Part shown: piece by piece, positions 6,499 to 14,372 of the stretch
Numbering within the stretch: the stretch's first letter is position 1
Layout of the letters: every line of letters starts with the position of its first letter
Assembly (NCBI GenBank): GCA_946406305.1
Contig: CAMJKC010000002.1
Span: 1 to 24,872, forward strand
DNA length: 24,872 bases
Direction: 5' to 3'
Source of the DNA: an uncultured Lachnospiraceae bacterium
GTDB lineage: Bacteria > Bacillota > Clostridia > Lachnospirales > Lachnospiraceae
Program-made: the position numbers and the translations under genes
The notes under the pieces: generated by a model
What the model was told of the DNA's origin: nothing
Seen by the model: the letters and a program-made list of their open reading frames with translations, nothing else
The model's database searches: none

Positions 6499-6734
6499 AG
6501 AAAGTATTACTAATATTAGGAATTGGACTATTAAGTCTTACTGGTTGTTGTGACCATGATTATGTTTTAGATGGAAGAAGTAAAGGATTATGGGAAGAGT
6601 ATCATTGTAAAAAGTGTGCTGATTCCTACAGACTATGGTTAGATGATTTCTCTGTCACTAAAACACAAAATGGAGTAGTAACATTTATAGATATTAAAAA
6701 AGGACAAAAAACAAAAGTTGGAGGAGAATTATGA
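6495..6734 (+). CDS. Small lipoprotein
   Basis: A 79-residue protein with a clear lipoprotein signal: basic MKK, a hydrophobic stretch, and the lipobox LTGC with the acylated cysteine at C18. The mature part is about 62 residues and contains C38 and C41 in HCKKC, which could form a disulfide or bind metal. It should be anchored to a membrane facing the periplasm or cell surface. Phage lipoproteins of this size often block superinfection (for example T5 Llp), but that role is inferred. ATGA overlaps join it to the primase upstream and to a tiny membrane protein downstream, so the three are probably translated together. Confidence 0.78.
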   Translation: MKKVLLILGIGLLSLTGCCDHDYVLDGRSKGLWEEYHCKKCADSYRLWLDDFSVTKTQNGVVTFIDIKKGQKTKVGGEL

Positions 6735-6904
6735 ATATAATAATATATTTATTTGTTGTGTCAATAATGGCACTGAGCAATTGGTATTCTTATAATAAAG
6801 GTAGGGAACACCAAAGATTATTAGATAATATGAGAAACCCTAATAACATTAAAAGGAGAGTAAATTATGAAGAGAGAAACAAAGAAACTAATAGATGCAA
6901 CTGA
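6731..6904 (+). CDS. Tiny membrane protein, 57 residues
   Basis: It begins MNIIIYLFVVSIMAL, a hydrophobic helix up to about residue 19, followed by a basic, asparagine-rich tail. The ATG overlaps the lipoprotein stop codon as ATGA, and the 3' end overlaps the small terminase gene by 38 bases. The topology is a single N-terminal anchor with a cytoplasmic tail. Function is unknown. Tight coupling to the lipoprotein suggests a shared envelope role such as superinfection exclusion. Confidence 0.5.
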   Translation: MNIIIYLFVVSIMALSNWYSYNKGREHQRLLDNMRNPNNIKRRVNYEERNKETNRCN

Positions 6905-7205
6905 GGAGTATCTAAAGCAACAATATGGTGAAGTTAAACCAGAATGGAGAATAATTCTCAACCTATTAGGAGATAACTTAGACTTATACAAGGAATGTAG
7001 AGAGTCTATAAGAAAGAATGGAATATTTGACCCAAATGCCTATAAGAAGAATCCTTTGTTATCTACTTGTAAAGATTTGGAAGCAACTATAATTAAACAG
7101 ATTCAACATTTAGGTCTTAGTCCATACGCGCAAAGCAAAATAAAAATAAGTTCTGAAGATGATACAGATGATTTCATAGAGAGTCTAACCAATGGAGAAG
7201 TATAA
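6867..7205 (+). CDS. terS: Terminase small subunit, P27-like
   Basis: A 112-residue protein matching the P27 family of small terminases in length and order. A helical N-terminal half (about 20-55) has the pattern L-x(4)-N-L-D-L-Y-K-E, a middle ...NGIFD...KNPLL follows, and a C-terminal helix ends in LGLSPYAQSKIK. The small subunit recognises the packaging site and delivers DNA to the large subunit. AAAAGGAGAG upstream of the ATG gives it one of the clearer ribosome-binding sites in the genome. It overlaps the large terminase gene by 14 bases. Confidence 0.85.
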   Translation: MKRETKKLIDATEEYLKQQYGEVKPEWRIILNLLGDNLDLYKECRESIRKNGIFDPNAYKKNPLLSTCKDLEATIIKQIQHLGLSPYAQSKIKISSEDDTDDFIESLTNGEV

Positions 7206-8805
7206 ACAATATGCCAATGCTGTTGTTAATGGTGATATAGTTGCTTGTAATTATGTGAAGTTGGCTTGTAAAAGATATTTGGAATGGTTTGATAAGTATG
7301 ACTTTAGAAAGGAGAAAGTAGAGAAGGTTATTAATTTTATTTCCAAGTTAAAACACTATACTGGTTCCCACAATGGTAAGCCTTTTAAACTCCTACCCTA
7401 CCAAGAATGGATTATCTATTCCATCTTTGGATTCTATTATAGAGGCTCAAATAGAAGGGTAGTAAATTATGTTTATATAGAGTTAGCAAGAAAGAATGGA
7501 AAGACAGCCTTAATAATGGCTATATGCCTTTATATGTTAATTGCAGATGGTGAGAATGCGAGTGAAGTTGAGTTAGTAGCCAATAGTGCTAAGCAGGCTA
7601 CTATAGGCTTTAAAATGGCTTCTATCTTTCTTTCCTCTATAGACAAGAAAGGAAAATACTTCAAGAGATATAGGGATTCTATTAGGTTTGATACAAACAA
7701 TTCTGTTCTTCAAGTTCTTTCAAGTGACGCAAGTGGAAATGATGGATACAATAGTTATTGTTTTTGCCTTGATGAATGCCACGCACAACCAGACTCAAAG
7801 TTATGGGATGTTATGGTATCTTCGCAGGGTATGAGACATAATGCTTTAGGAATTATAATCACTACAGCAGGTTACAATAAGTTTGGATTTTGTTATTCTT
7901 ATAGACAGACTTGTTTAAATATACTCAATGGATTGGCTGAAGATGATTCCCAATTTGCAGCAATCTACACTTTAGATGAAGGAGATGATTGGAGTGATTC
8001 AGAGAATTGGATTAAGGCTAATCCATCTTTAGGAATAACTATCCTACCAGAGTATCTTGAACAGCAAGTCAGAAAAGCAAAGAACAATTCAGTATTAGAA
8101 GTTGGAGTTAGAACTAAGAATTTCAATCAGTGGGTATCTTCTCAAGATATATGGATTAGTAATGACTTATTATTGAGTAATAGTAAGGATATAAACCTTG
8201 AAGATTATAAAGATTCCTTCTGTTATATGGGTGTGGACTTATCAGCAGTTAGTGACTTAACAGCACTATCAATTCTTATCCCCAATAATGATAAGTTCAT
8301 ATTCAAGACTTTCTATTATCTACCAAGTTCTTGTTTACATGACAACAGCAATAGTGAATTATATAAGGAGTGGGCAAGGAAAAAACTATTAAAGATAACA
8401 GATGGCAATGTCACAGATTATGATTATGTCTTGAATGATATACTGAGAGTAAATAAGACCATCTACATTAGTAAGATAGGATATGATAGTTGGAATGCCA
8501 CTCAGTGGGCAATAGATGCCACAGAGAAATCATTACCACTTGAACCTTTTAGCCAAGCATTAGGAAACTTCAATAGACCTACTAAGGAGTTAGAGAGACT
8601 TATCAAGATGGGCAAAGTGGTTATTGATAACAATGAGATTACAAGATGGTGCTTTGCTAATGTGACTCTCAAGTATGACCACAATGACAATTGCAAACCA
8701 GTAAAACAAGAATCTCAACAGAAGATTGATGGAGTTATTGCTATGATACAAGCATTAGGAACTTATTTATCTGTTGCTCATTACGATAATTCCATAGATA
8801 TTTAA
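7192..8805 (+). CDS. terL: Terminase large subunit, HK97-type
   Basis: A 537-residue packaging motor of the Terminase_1 family. The ATPase domain has the Walker A variant ARKNGKT (99-105), the Walker B motif with the catalytic carboxylate CLDE (192-195), and the coupling motif IIITTAG (221-227). The C-terminal RNase H-like nuclease has acidic residues D349 in MGVDLS, D431 in GYDSWNA and D513 in KIDGVIAM. It pumps DNA into the prohead and cuts concatemers. The family includes cos phages such as HK97, but cos versus headful packaging cannot be settled from this alone. It is preceded by the small subunit and followed 33 bases later by the portal gene. Confidence 0.96.
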   Translation: MEKYKQYANAVVNGDIVACNYVKLACKRYLEWFDKYDFRKEKVEKVINFISKLKHYTGSHNGKPFKLLPYQEWIIYSIFGFYYRGSNRRVVNYVYIELARKNGKTALIMAICLYMLIADGENASEVELVANSAKQATIGFKMASIFLSSIDKKGKYFKRYRDSIRFDTNNSVLQVLSSDASGNDGYNSYCFCLDECHAQPDSKLWDVMVSSQGMRHNALGIIITTAGYNKFGFCYSYRQTCLNILNGLAEDDSQFAAIYTLDEGDDWSDSENWIKANPSLGITILPEYLEQQVRKAKNNSVLEVGVRTKNFNQWVSSQDIWISNDLLLSNSKDINLEDYKDSFCYMGVDLSAVSDLTALSILIPNNDKFIFKTFYYLPSSCLHDNSNSELYKEWARKKLLKITDGNVTDYDYVLNDILRVNKTIYISKIGYDSWNATQWAIDATEKSLPLEPFSQALGNFNRPTKELERLIKMGKVVIDNNEITRWCFANVTLKYDHNDNCKPVKQESQQKIDGVIAMIQALGTYLSVAHYDNSIDI

Positions 8806-8838
8806 TAACTTTTTGAAATAATGTAATATTTATATTAT

Positions 8839-10056
8839 ATGAAGATATTTAAATGGGAAATAAGGAGAGCAGACCAACAAGAGGAAAAGAGGGAACTTGA
8901 ATATTATGCACCACCAGAGATGGATGCCCTATTATTTGGTAAGTTCAGAAATGCTTATTCAGCAATGAACCTTAGTGCAGTATTCAGATGTGTTGACCTA
9001 ATTTCTGATAGTGTTGCTATGCTTCCTATCAAAGTAGTCAATAAAGACTCAAAACATATAAAAGAAAAGACTGAACACCCACTGAATTTAGTATTCACAG
9101 ATGGCTTGAATAATATGAATAAATTTGAGTTTATCAAAATTCTTATTCAGTCTGTTCTATTGAAGGGTAATGGTTTTGCTCTTATTCAAAGAAACACTGA
9201 TGGTTCAGTAAAGGGATTGAGATATTTAGAAAGTGGTGACGTAAATATTCATTATGACAAGAATAAACCTTCTCAATTATTCTATACTTGTAACCTTATT
9301 CAGAATAAGAAAATAGAACCTTGTAATATGATTCATCTTATGAAGTATTCATTTGATGGAATTAATGGAAGAAGTGTTTTGGCATTCGCAGAAAGAACTC
9401 TTAAATTAAGCCAATCCTCAGAGAATGCAGCAAATGGATTATTTGAGAATGGTTGTAATTTAAGTGGTGTTCTGAAGGTAGAAGGGCAATTAAGTAAGGA
9501 ACAAAGACAAAACATTCATCAAACTTGGAATCAAGCAATGTCTAATGGTGGTAATGGTTTGGCAGTTCTGCAAGGGAATATGAGTTATCAACCTATTCAA
9601 CTTAGTGCAGAAGATTCGCAATTACTCCAATCAAGACTTTTCCAAGTAGATGAAATAGCAAGATTCTTTGGTATTAATCCAGTTCTTCTTGGAGACCTAA
9701 CACATTCTTCTTACTCTACATTAGAGGCAGCACAGCAAGAGTTTTTAGTTCATTGCTTGCAATCATATATCATTATGGTTGAGCAAGAGTTTACCAAGAA
9801 ATTACTAAAGCCAAGTGAATCAAATCTTGAGGTTCAGTTAGATGAAACAGCAATTTTAAAGACAGATAAACAAGCATTGGCTAACTACTATTCTACTATG
9901 TTACAGAATGGTGTAATGTCCATAGATGAAGTTAGAAAGGAATTAGGATATTCTGAATGTGGACTAACTCAACATTTTGTTCCATATACAGACATTAATA
10001 TGAACACAATAAATGGAGGGAATAATTTACAAGTGGACAAACAAGATAAACAATAA
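8839..10056 (+). CDS. Portal protein, HK97 family, with altered C-terminus
   Basis: A 405-residue portal (Phage_portal family) that forms the dodecameric DNA channel at one capsid vertex. Typical blocks are visible: SAVFRCVDLISDSVAMLPIK near residue 45, GNGFALI near 110, a VDEIARFFGI-x-P motif near 270, and SSYSTLEAAQQEF. The protein looks normal up to HFVPYTDINMNTI. Its last 14 codons (10013-10056) are the second reading of the first codons of the homing endonuclease gene. A piece resembling the original end (YTKIDDNQIN) lies beyond that gene at 10658. The extreme C-terminus is therefore probably replaced, in a part of the portal that tolerates change. Confidence 0.94.
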   Translation: MKIFKWEIRRADQQEEKRELEYYAPPEMDALLFGKFRNAYSAMNLSAVFRCVDLISDSVAMLPIKVVNKDSKHIKEKTEHPLNLVFTDGLNNMNKFEFIKILIQSVLLKGNGFALIQRNTDGSVKGLRYLESGDVNIHYDKNKPSQLFYTCNLIQNKKIEPCNMIHLMKYSFDGINGRSVLAFAERTLKLSQSSENAANGLFENGCNLSGVLKVEGQLSKEQRQNIHQTWNQAMSNGGNGLAVLQGNMSYQPIQLSAEDSQLLQSRLFQVDEIARFFGINPVLLGDLTHSSYSTLEAAQQEFLVHCLQSYIIMVEQEFTKKLLKPSESNLEVQLDETAILKTDKQALANYYSTMLQNGVMSIDEVRKELGYSECGLTQHFVPYTDINMNTINGGNNLQVDKQDKQ

Positions 10057-10657
10057 AGTTTATATTGGAAAAACCACTAATGAAGAAAGAAGAATTAAAG
10101 AACACCTAACAGAAAGAAGGTTTAAATCAGCATTTCATGATGCTTTAGATAAATATGGCAAAGACACCTTTGATTATTGTGTTCTAATTAAGACTACTTC
10201 AAAAGATAATGAAAAGATGAATATATTTCTTAATGCAATGGAAAGGTATTATATTAAGAAATATAAATCAAATATTAGAGAATTTGGGTATAATCTAACA
10301 GAAGGAGGTGATGGTTTTGGTAGTAGATTTGGAGAGGCAAATCCTTTCTATGGTAAACACCATACTGAAGAATGTAAAAAGGCACATTCATTAAGAATGA
10401 AAGGAAGAAAGCAAACTGAAGAAACTATTAAAAAGAAAAAGGATTCTTTAAAAAAAGTAGAACATACAGAAGAATGGAATAAAAAAGTAGGTATTGCTAA
10501 TCAAAAACCTATCACTGCTTATAAAGATGGAAAAATAGTAGGTAGTTGGTTGTGCTATAATGATTGTATGAATGCCTTAAATCTACCAAATATAAAAGGA
10601 ATATCCAAAGTAGTGCATGGTATGAATAAAACCTATAAAGGATATACTTTTGTTTAG
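10013..10657 (+). CDS. Free-standing GIY-YIG homing endonuclease
   Basis: A 214-residue endonuclease. The catalytic domain (about 1-95) has IIYKWTN (Y6), KVYIGKT (Y17-I-G19), the arginine region ERRIKEH (R26/R27, H31), the metal-binding E77 in NAMERYY, and N94. A NUMOD3-like DNA-binding motif follows (NPFYGKHHTEECKKAHS, about 110-126), and a C-terminal NUMOD1/HTH-like element (about 166-214, with ISKVVHGMNKTYKGYTF). Such genes, like the seg genes of T4, copy themselves into related phages by cutting the same site. It lies between portal and protease, starts inside the portal gene and ends next to a displaced portal fragment, so it is a recent guest in the head operon. No intron splice structure was recognised around it. 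Confidence 0.93.
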   Translation: MEGIIYKWTNKINNKVYIGKTTNEERRIKEHLTERRFKSAFHDALDKYGKDTFDYCVLIKTTSKDNEKMNIFLNAMERYYIKKYKSNIREFGYNLTEGGDGFGSRFGEANPFYGKHHTEECKKAHSLRMKGRKQTEETIKKKKDSLKKVEHTEEWNKKVGIANQKPITAYKDGKIVGSWLCYNDCMNALNLPNIKGISKVVHGMNKTYKGYTFV

Positions 10658-10726
10658 ATATACACTAAGATTGATGATAATCAAATTAATAACAAACAAG
10701 ATGGAGAAGCAATACAGGAGTTTTAA
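10658..10726 (+). pseudogene. Displaced original 3' end of the portal gene
   Basis: Directly after the endonuclease stop, and in the same frame, the DNA reads IYTKIDDNQINNKQDGEA and then IQEF before TAA. YTKIDDNQIN aligns with YTDINMNTIN of the present portal. Both sites follow a shared TTTTGTT (9975-9981 and 10648-10654). The fragment overlaps the protease start by 26 bases, the kind of overlap seen between other genes here. It has no start of its own and is read as the former portal C-terminus cut off by the insertion. Confidence 0.65.
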
Positions 10727-11282
10727 TGGAACTATTAACTCAGTAAATGAGGAAAGTAGAATAGTAGAAGGCTATGCTGTTAGATTCAATGAACCTTCTC
10801 AGAATATTGGCTTTATAGAAACTATTGATAAAGGTGCTATTACTGAAGATACTATTAAGCAATCTGACATTTATGCAAGATTGAACCACAGAGAGGATTC
10901 AGTATTAGCAAGAAGTAGATATGGTGAAGGAACACTTCAACTAACTCTAACAGATGAAGGCTTATTCTATAGATTTGAAGCACCTCATACTACTACTGGT
11001 GATGAATTACTTGAACATATCAAGAGAGGTGAAATCTCTACAAGTTCATTTGCCTTTAGTGTTAGTGAGGATAGTAAATCAGAAAGATGGTTCAAAGAAG
11101 ATGGTCAGTTAAAGAGAAGTGTTCTGAAGATAGATAGACTATATGATGTTAGTCCTACTTTTGAAGGAGCATACTTAACCACTTCTTGTTACTCAAGAGA
11201 TAAGGGTAAGGCTATGGAAGAACTTAGTCAGAAAGTGGAAAAGAAAATGAATTACCTAAAAGATGAACTTGATAAACTATGA
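10701..11282 (+). CDS. Prohead protease, HK97 family
   Basis: A 193-residue protease of the herpesvirus-assemblin-like U35 clan that removes the delta domain of the major capsid protein during maturation. The N-terminus RSFNG...VEGYAVRFNEPSQ is typical. The catalytic histidine is H63 in RLNHRE, and the serine is in STSSFAFSV (S115 or S116), with VSPTFEGAYLTTS near 150-163 as the usual end of the domain. The C-terminal tail is a helix rich in Lys and Glu. The ATG at 10701 fits the domain start; the frame is open further upstream only because of the endonuclease insertion. It overlaps the capsid gene by 4 bases (ATGA). Confidence 0.92.
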   Translation: MEKQYRSFNGTINSVNEESRIVEGYAVRFNEPSQNIGFIETIDKGAITEDTIKQSDIYARLNHREDSVLARSRYGEGTLQLTLTDEGLFYRFEAPHTTTGDELLEHIKRGEISTSSFAFSVSEDSKSERWFKEDGQLKRSVLKIDRLYDVSPTFEGAYLTTSCYSRDKGKAMEELSQKVEKKMNYLKDELDKL

Positions 11283-12484
11283 ACAGCGTAGAGATTTTAG
11301 ATGCCAAAAGCCAATTAAAGGCTAAAGCAGAGGAAATGATTAACACTTGTAAACATGAAGTCAGAATGTTTACAGATGATGAGCAAAGAGAATATAACGA
11401 AACAATTAAAAAGATAAAAGACCTCAACACTGAAATGAAAGACCTGGAGAAAAGGTTAAACAACAGCGATGAGGAAGTTAAACAAATTAAATCTAATATT
11501 AAATCAATTAAAAAGAGTATGGAAAAAAGATTTTCTTTAGTTAATGCGATTAACGCAATCGCTAAAAACCAATTAATGGATGATGTATCTGTAGCAGTTA
11601 ATGAGGCAGGTCGCGAAGAGATGAGAAAGGCAGGTCTTTCAATGGGTGGTCAGATTCAGTTGCCTATGAGTGAACTTAGAAGCGCAGTCACAGTGACTGC
11701 TGAAGGTGAGGATGTTGTTCCTACTGACCTTTATAGTATTATGGAACCACTTCGTGCTAAGAATGTTTTGGTTCAAGCAGGTGCAAGATTCCTTACTGGA
11801 CTTGTAGGTGATGTTCAGATTCCAGTAATGTCTGCCTCTAATGTAGGTTGGGCAGGTGAAGTTGCTGCTGCTGCTGATGGTGCACCAACATTTAGTCATA
11901 AGACTCTTTCCCCAAAGAGACTTACTGCTTATATAGATATTTCTAAACAACTTTTAAATCAAGATGCAATTGGAATTGAGCAGATGATTCGTCAAGATAT
12001 AGTTAATGCTATCAATAGCAAACTTGAGGCTACTATTCTTGGTGCTGCTGCAGGTAGTTCTACTCAGCCTAAAGGTATCTTCAATGGTGTTACTTACACT
12101 ACTGTAGGTGATATGGAAGACATTGCAGGTCTTGAAGCAACTGTAGAGGCTGCTAATGTTCTTGGTGAGTGCAAGTATATTCTTGCTCCTTCTGCTAAGG
12201 CTGCTTTAAGAGCAAAGGCTAAGGGTGAGAATGTAGCAGAATCACTTTATAACAATGGTGAGATTGATGGAACTAAGGCTCTTTCTACTTCTCACGTTGC
12301 TCCTAACAAGTTAGTCTATGGTGACTTCTCTAATCTTGCTATTGGTCAGTGGGGTCCAGTTGACCTTACTATTGATAACTACACACAGGCTGTTAATGGT
12401 TGTGTAAGACTTGTTATCAATGCCTACTTTGATGCTGCTGTTCTTCGCAGTGAGGCATTTGCATTTGGTCAGACTGCTGAATAA
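11279..12484 (+). CDS. Major capsid protein, HK97 fold
   Basis: A 401-residue capsid protein. Residues about 1-95 form a charged coiled coil (delta or scaffold domain), which the upstream protease probably removes. The mature shell domain starts around 100-125 and has the HK97 signatures PLRAKNVLVQAGA, IPVMSASNVGWAGE, LSPKRLTAYIDISKQLL and a C-terminal A-domain with YGDFSNLAIGQWG. The mature protein would be about 280-300 residues, normal for the family. Codon use differs from the rest: four CGT/CGC arginine codons appear in the shell domain of a genome dominated by AGA/AGG, as expected for a highly translated gene. Confidence 0.95.
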   Translation: MNSVEILDAKSQLKAKAEEMINTCKHEVRMFTDDEQREYNETIKKIKDLNTEMKDLEKRLNNSDEEVKQIKSNIKSIKKSMEKRFSLVNAINAIAKNQLMDDVSVAVNEAGREEMRKAGLSMGGQIQLPMSELRSAVTVTAEGEDVVPTDLYSIMEPLRAKNVLVQAGARFLTGLVGDVQIPVMSASNVGWAGEVAAAADGAPTFSHKTLSPKRLTAYIDISKQLLNQDAIGIEQMIRQDIVNAINSKLEATILGAAAGSSTQPKGIFNGVTYTTVGDMEDIAGLEATVEAANVLGECKYILAPSAKAALRAKAKGENVAESLYNNGEIDGTKALSTSHVAPNKLVYGDFSNLAIGQWGPVDLTIDNYTQAVNGCVRLVINAYFDAAVLRSEAFAFGQTAE

Positions 12485-12508
12485 TAACAAATAAAAAATT
12501 AAATCAAT

Positions 12509-12826
12509 ATGTTTATCACATTAGACTTAATAAAGAGACATTTGAATATAGATGATTATTTCACTGATGATGATAATTATCTAATAGGCTTAGAGCAAGT
12601 TGCTGAGAAAGTGGTAGAGAAACATATTGATAAGAAACTATCAGTATTGTGTGATGATAATGGGGATTTACCTTCCCCATTACTTCACGCGATGTTGTTA
12701 TTCATTGGAAATCTCTACCAGAGTAGAGAATCAGTTGCATTTAACTCAAGTCCAACAGAGATTCCACTTTCCTATAGTTATCTTTTAGACTTATATAAAA
12801 ACTATTCAAATAATGACAATGTATGA
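12509..12826 (+). CDS. Head-tail connector, gp6-like
   Basis: A 105-residue helical protein of the HK97 gp6/SPP1 gp15 adaptor type, which forms a ring under the portal. The N-terminal LDLIKRHLNIDD followed by DDDNYLIGLEQVAEKVVEKHI, and the later LLHAMLLFIGNLYQSRES, match the usual pattern. It follows the capsid gene by 24 bases and overlaps the head-closure gene as ATGA. Order and size support the call. Confidence 0.87.
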   Translation: MFITLDLIKRHLNIDDYFTDDDNYLIGLEQVAEKVVEKHIDKKLSVLCDDNGDLPSPLLHAMLLFIGNLYQSRESVAFNSSPTEIPLSYSYLLDLYKNYSNNDNV

Positions 12827-13143
12827 GAACAGCAGGGAGATTAAGGGAAAAAGTGGAAATATACTCCAACACAATTACTAAAGATGCCTATGGTCAAGAT
12901 GTAGAGCAAAGGGTTTTAAAATGTTCTACAAGAGCAGACCTAAAGCATAATAGTGGAAATAGAGAATTGGAGAATAGCGAGATTGTTCATAATTATAACA
13001 AGACAATAGTAGTTAGATACTATGTTGATGTTGAAGATTATGATTTAGTAAAATGGAATAATGTGTTTTATAGAGTATTAGATGTAGAACCCAACAGCGA
13101 ATACCAACTTAAAACAATAACAATGGAGAAAATAAATGACTGA
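12823..13143 (+). CDS. Head closure protein (gp16-like)
   Basis: A 106-residue beta-rich protein of the Phage_H_T_join family (SPP1 gp16-like). It begins MRTAGRLREKVEIY, the common opening of this family, followed by KDAYGQDV and an RADLKH strand. The C-terminal block VRYYVDVEDYDLVKWNNVFYRVLDVEPN is the conserved WNGxxYrV-like core. It forms the ring that holds DNA in and receives the tail. It overlaps the genes on both sides (4 and 8 bases). Confidence 0.87.
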   Translation: MRTAGRLREKVEIYSNTITKDAYGQDVEQRVLKCSTRADLKHNSGNRELENSEIVHNYNKTIVVRYYVDVEDYDLVKWNNVFYRVLDVEPNSEYQLKTITMEKIND

Positions 13144-13516
13144 TTCACTACTTATAGGCAAACTAATTTACAGCAAACTAAATCAAGCACTACAGACTAC
13201 CAACATATATCCTATTGTTGCTGAGAATGGAACACAATATCCTTATATAGTTTATAAGAGAACAAACTTATCTAATACTACTTTCACTAAAGATGGGATA
13301 TGTGAAGATAGTTGTGGTTACTCAATAACTATTATCTCTGACAAGTATGATGAAGGAGTGGAATTGGCTAATCAAATAAGGAGAATAATGGAAAAGCCAA
13401 AGTTAGTCAGTGAGGATTTAGAAATTAACAATAATAGATTAATTAGTGCAAATGAAGAATGGGCGAATGATGCCTATCTTCAAGAACTTAATTTTAATTG
13501 TAAAATAAATAATTAA
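13136..13516 (+). CDS. Tail terminator / tail completion (DUF3168-like)
   Basis: A 126-residue protein with the gp17/DUF3168 pattern: an N-terminal helix (LIYSKLNQAL), then IYPIVAENGTQYPYIVYKR, a beta-strand with SITIISDKYDEGVELANQIRR, and a final strand pair near ANEEWANDAYLQELNFNCK. This family caps the tail tube and joins it to the head. The position between head closure and tail tube genes is the expected one. It ends 3 bases before the tail tube gene. Confidence 0.84.
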   Translation: MTDSLLIGKLIYSKLNQALQTTNIYPIVAENGTQYPYIVYKRTNLSNTTFTKDGICEDSCGYSITIISDKYDEGVELANQIRRIMEKPKLVSEDLEINNNRLISANEEWANDAYLQELNFNCKINN

Positions 13517-13519
13517 TAT

Positions 13520-14035
13520 ATGGCAAAACAAATTATAAAAGGTGATGACTTAATGCTTTTCGATTCCACTGGAAAGTCAATTGGTTATGCTACTTCACAT
13601 ACTCTGACTTTATCAGCAGAGGCTCAAGATGTAAGTTCTAAAGACCATGGAATTTGGCAGGGTAATGAAGTCAATAAGATTAATTGGGAGATTACTTCTG
13701 AAAATCTCTATACAACTGAGGAATTTGATTCTTTATTCACAGCAATGATAGCACGTCAAGGTATCATAGTTTACTTTGGCACTAAGACTGCTGCTCAAGA
13801 TAAGTCAGTTGCAGATGATGATTTCAATGCTTGGAGTCTTTCTCCTACAGCAAATGTTGCAGATGGTGCTACTGAGGCAGTTGGTGTTTATAGTGCTACT
13901 GGTTCAGCAGCAGGAACAGCAGGTTATAAAGGAAAGGTATTCATTACCAACCTTCAAGCCAATGCTAACACAGGTGAGAATGCTACCTTTAGTGTTACAC
14001 TTACTGGTAGTGGTAAGATTGAAAAACTTGGATAA
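13520..14035 (+). CDS. Major tail protein (tail tube)
   Basis: A 171-residue tube subunit. The opening KGDDLMLFDSTGKSIGYATSHTL and the following SAEAQDVSSKDHG and INWEITSENLYTTEE are the conserved beta-strands of the TP901-1/Phage_tail_2 tube family. The C-terminal half is rich in Ala, Gly, Thr and Ser and ends NATFSVTLTGSGKIEKLG. Many copies stack to make the tail. A terminator follows at once, which lets this gene and the head genes be made at higher levels than the genes beyond it. Confidence 0.9.
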   Translation: MAKQIIKGDDLMLFDSTGKSIGYATSHTLTLSAEAQDVSSKDHGIWQGNEVNKINWEITSENLYTTEEFDSLFTAMIARQGIIVYFGTKTAAQDKSVADDDFNAWSLSPTANVADGATEAVGVYSATGSAAGTAGYKGKVFITNLQANANTGENATFSVTLTGSGKIEKLG

Positions 14036-14048
14036 CTAATAAACTAAT

Positions 14049-14089
14049 GGGGAGGTGAGGTTGTATATTTTGCCTCATCTCCCTTTTTT
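14049..14089 (+). terminator. Intrinsic terminator inside the late operon
   Basis: An 11-bp stem (14050-14060 with 14073-14083, one G-T pair) and a 12-base loop are followed by six T (14084-14089). It lies between the tail tube and chaperone genes with no promoter visible after it. Partial read-through would give less message for chaperone, tape measure and fibre genes. Confidence 0.92.
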
Positions 14090-14102
14090 AATCTATACTA
14101 TT

Positions 14103-14372
14103 ATGACATTTAATAACAAAGAAGTTGAATTAAAATATTCAATAAGAGCAATGATGATGTATGAGAATATTACTAATAGTTCATTTAACCCAAAGAATCT
14201 AACTGATATTCTCACATTCTTCTATTGTGTTGTAGTATCCTCTATGAAGGATTATGATTATTCATTCGAGCAATTTATAGATGAGTTAGATAATGAACCC
14301 TCCAAGTTAGAGGAACTAACTAATTGGATGAATGGTAACATTAATAACCAGAACACTTTTAAAAAAAACTAA
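14103..14372 (+). CDS. Tail assembly chaperone, short form (gpG-like)
   Basis: An 89-residue helical, acidic protein made by normal termination at TAA 14370-14372. By position (after the tail tube, before the tape measure) and by the frameshift site at its end, it is the equivalent of lambda gpG or HK97 gp13. It coats the tape measure protein during tail assembly and is not in the virion. The stop directly follows the slippery heptamer. The start at 14103 lies after the terminator; an in-frame extension to 14055 would run through the terminator hairpin and is rejected. Confidence 0.82.
   Translation: MTFNNKEVELKYSIRAMMMYENITNSSFNPKNLTDILTFFYCVVVSSMKDYDYSFEQFIDELDNEPSKLEELTNWMNGNINNQNTFKKN

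Noticed and set aside
10013..10657. Group I intron carrying the endonuclease
   Set aside because: No intron core structure is recognised, and the genes on both sides are separate. The duplicated portal fragment fits a free-standing insertion.
11639..11950. 103-codon open frame on the minus strand inside the capsid gene
   Set aside because: It lies wholly within a certain gene, has no homology pattern, and its Ser/Cys/Thr-rich composition is that of antisense coding sequence.
13776..14039. 87-codon + strand frame inside the tail tube gene
   Set aside because: It is leucine/glutamine-rich low-complexity sequence from the second frame of a certain gene and has no start signal.
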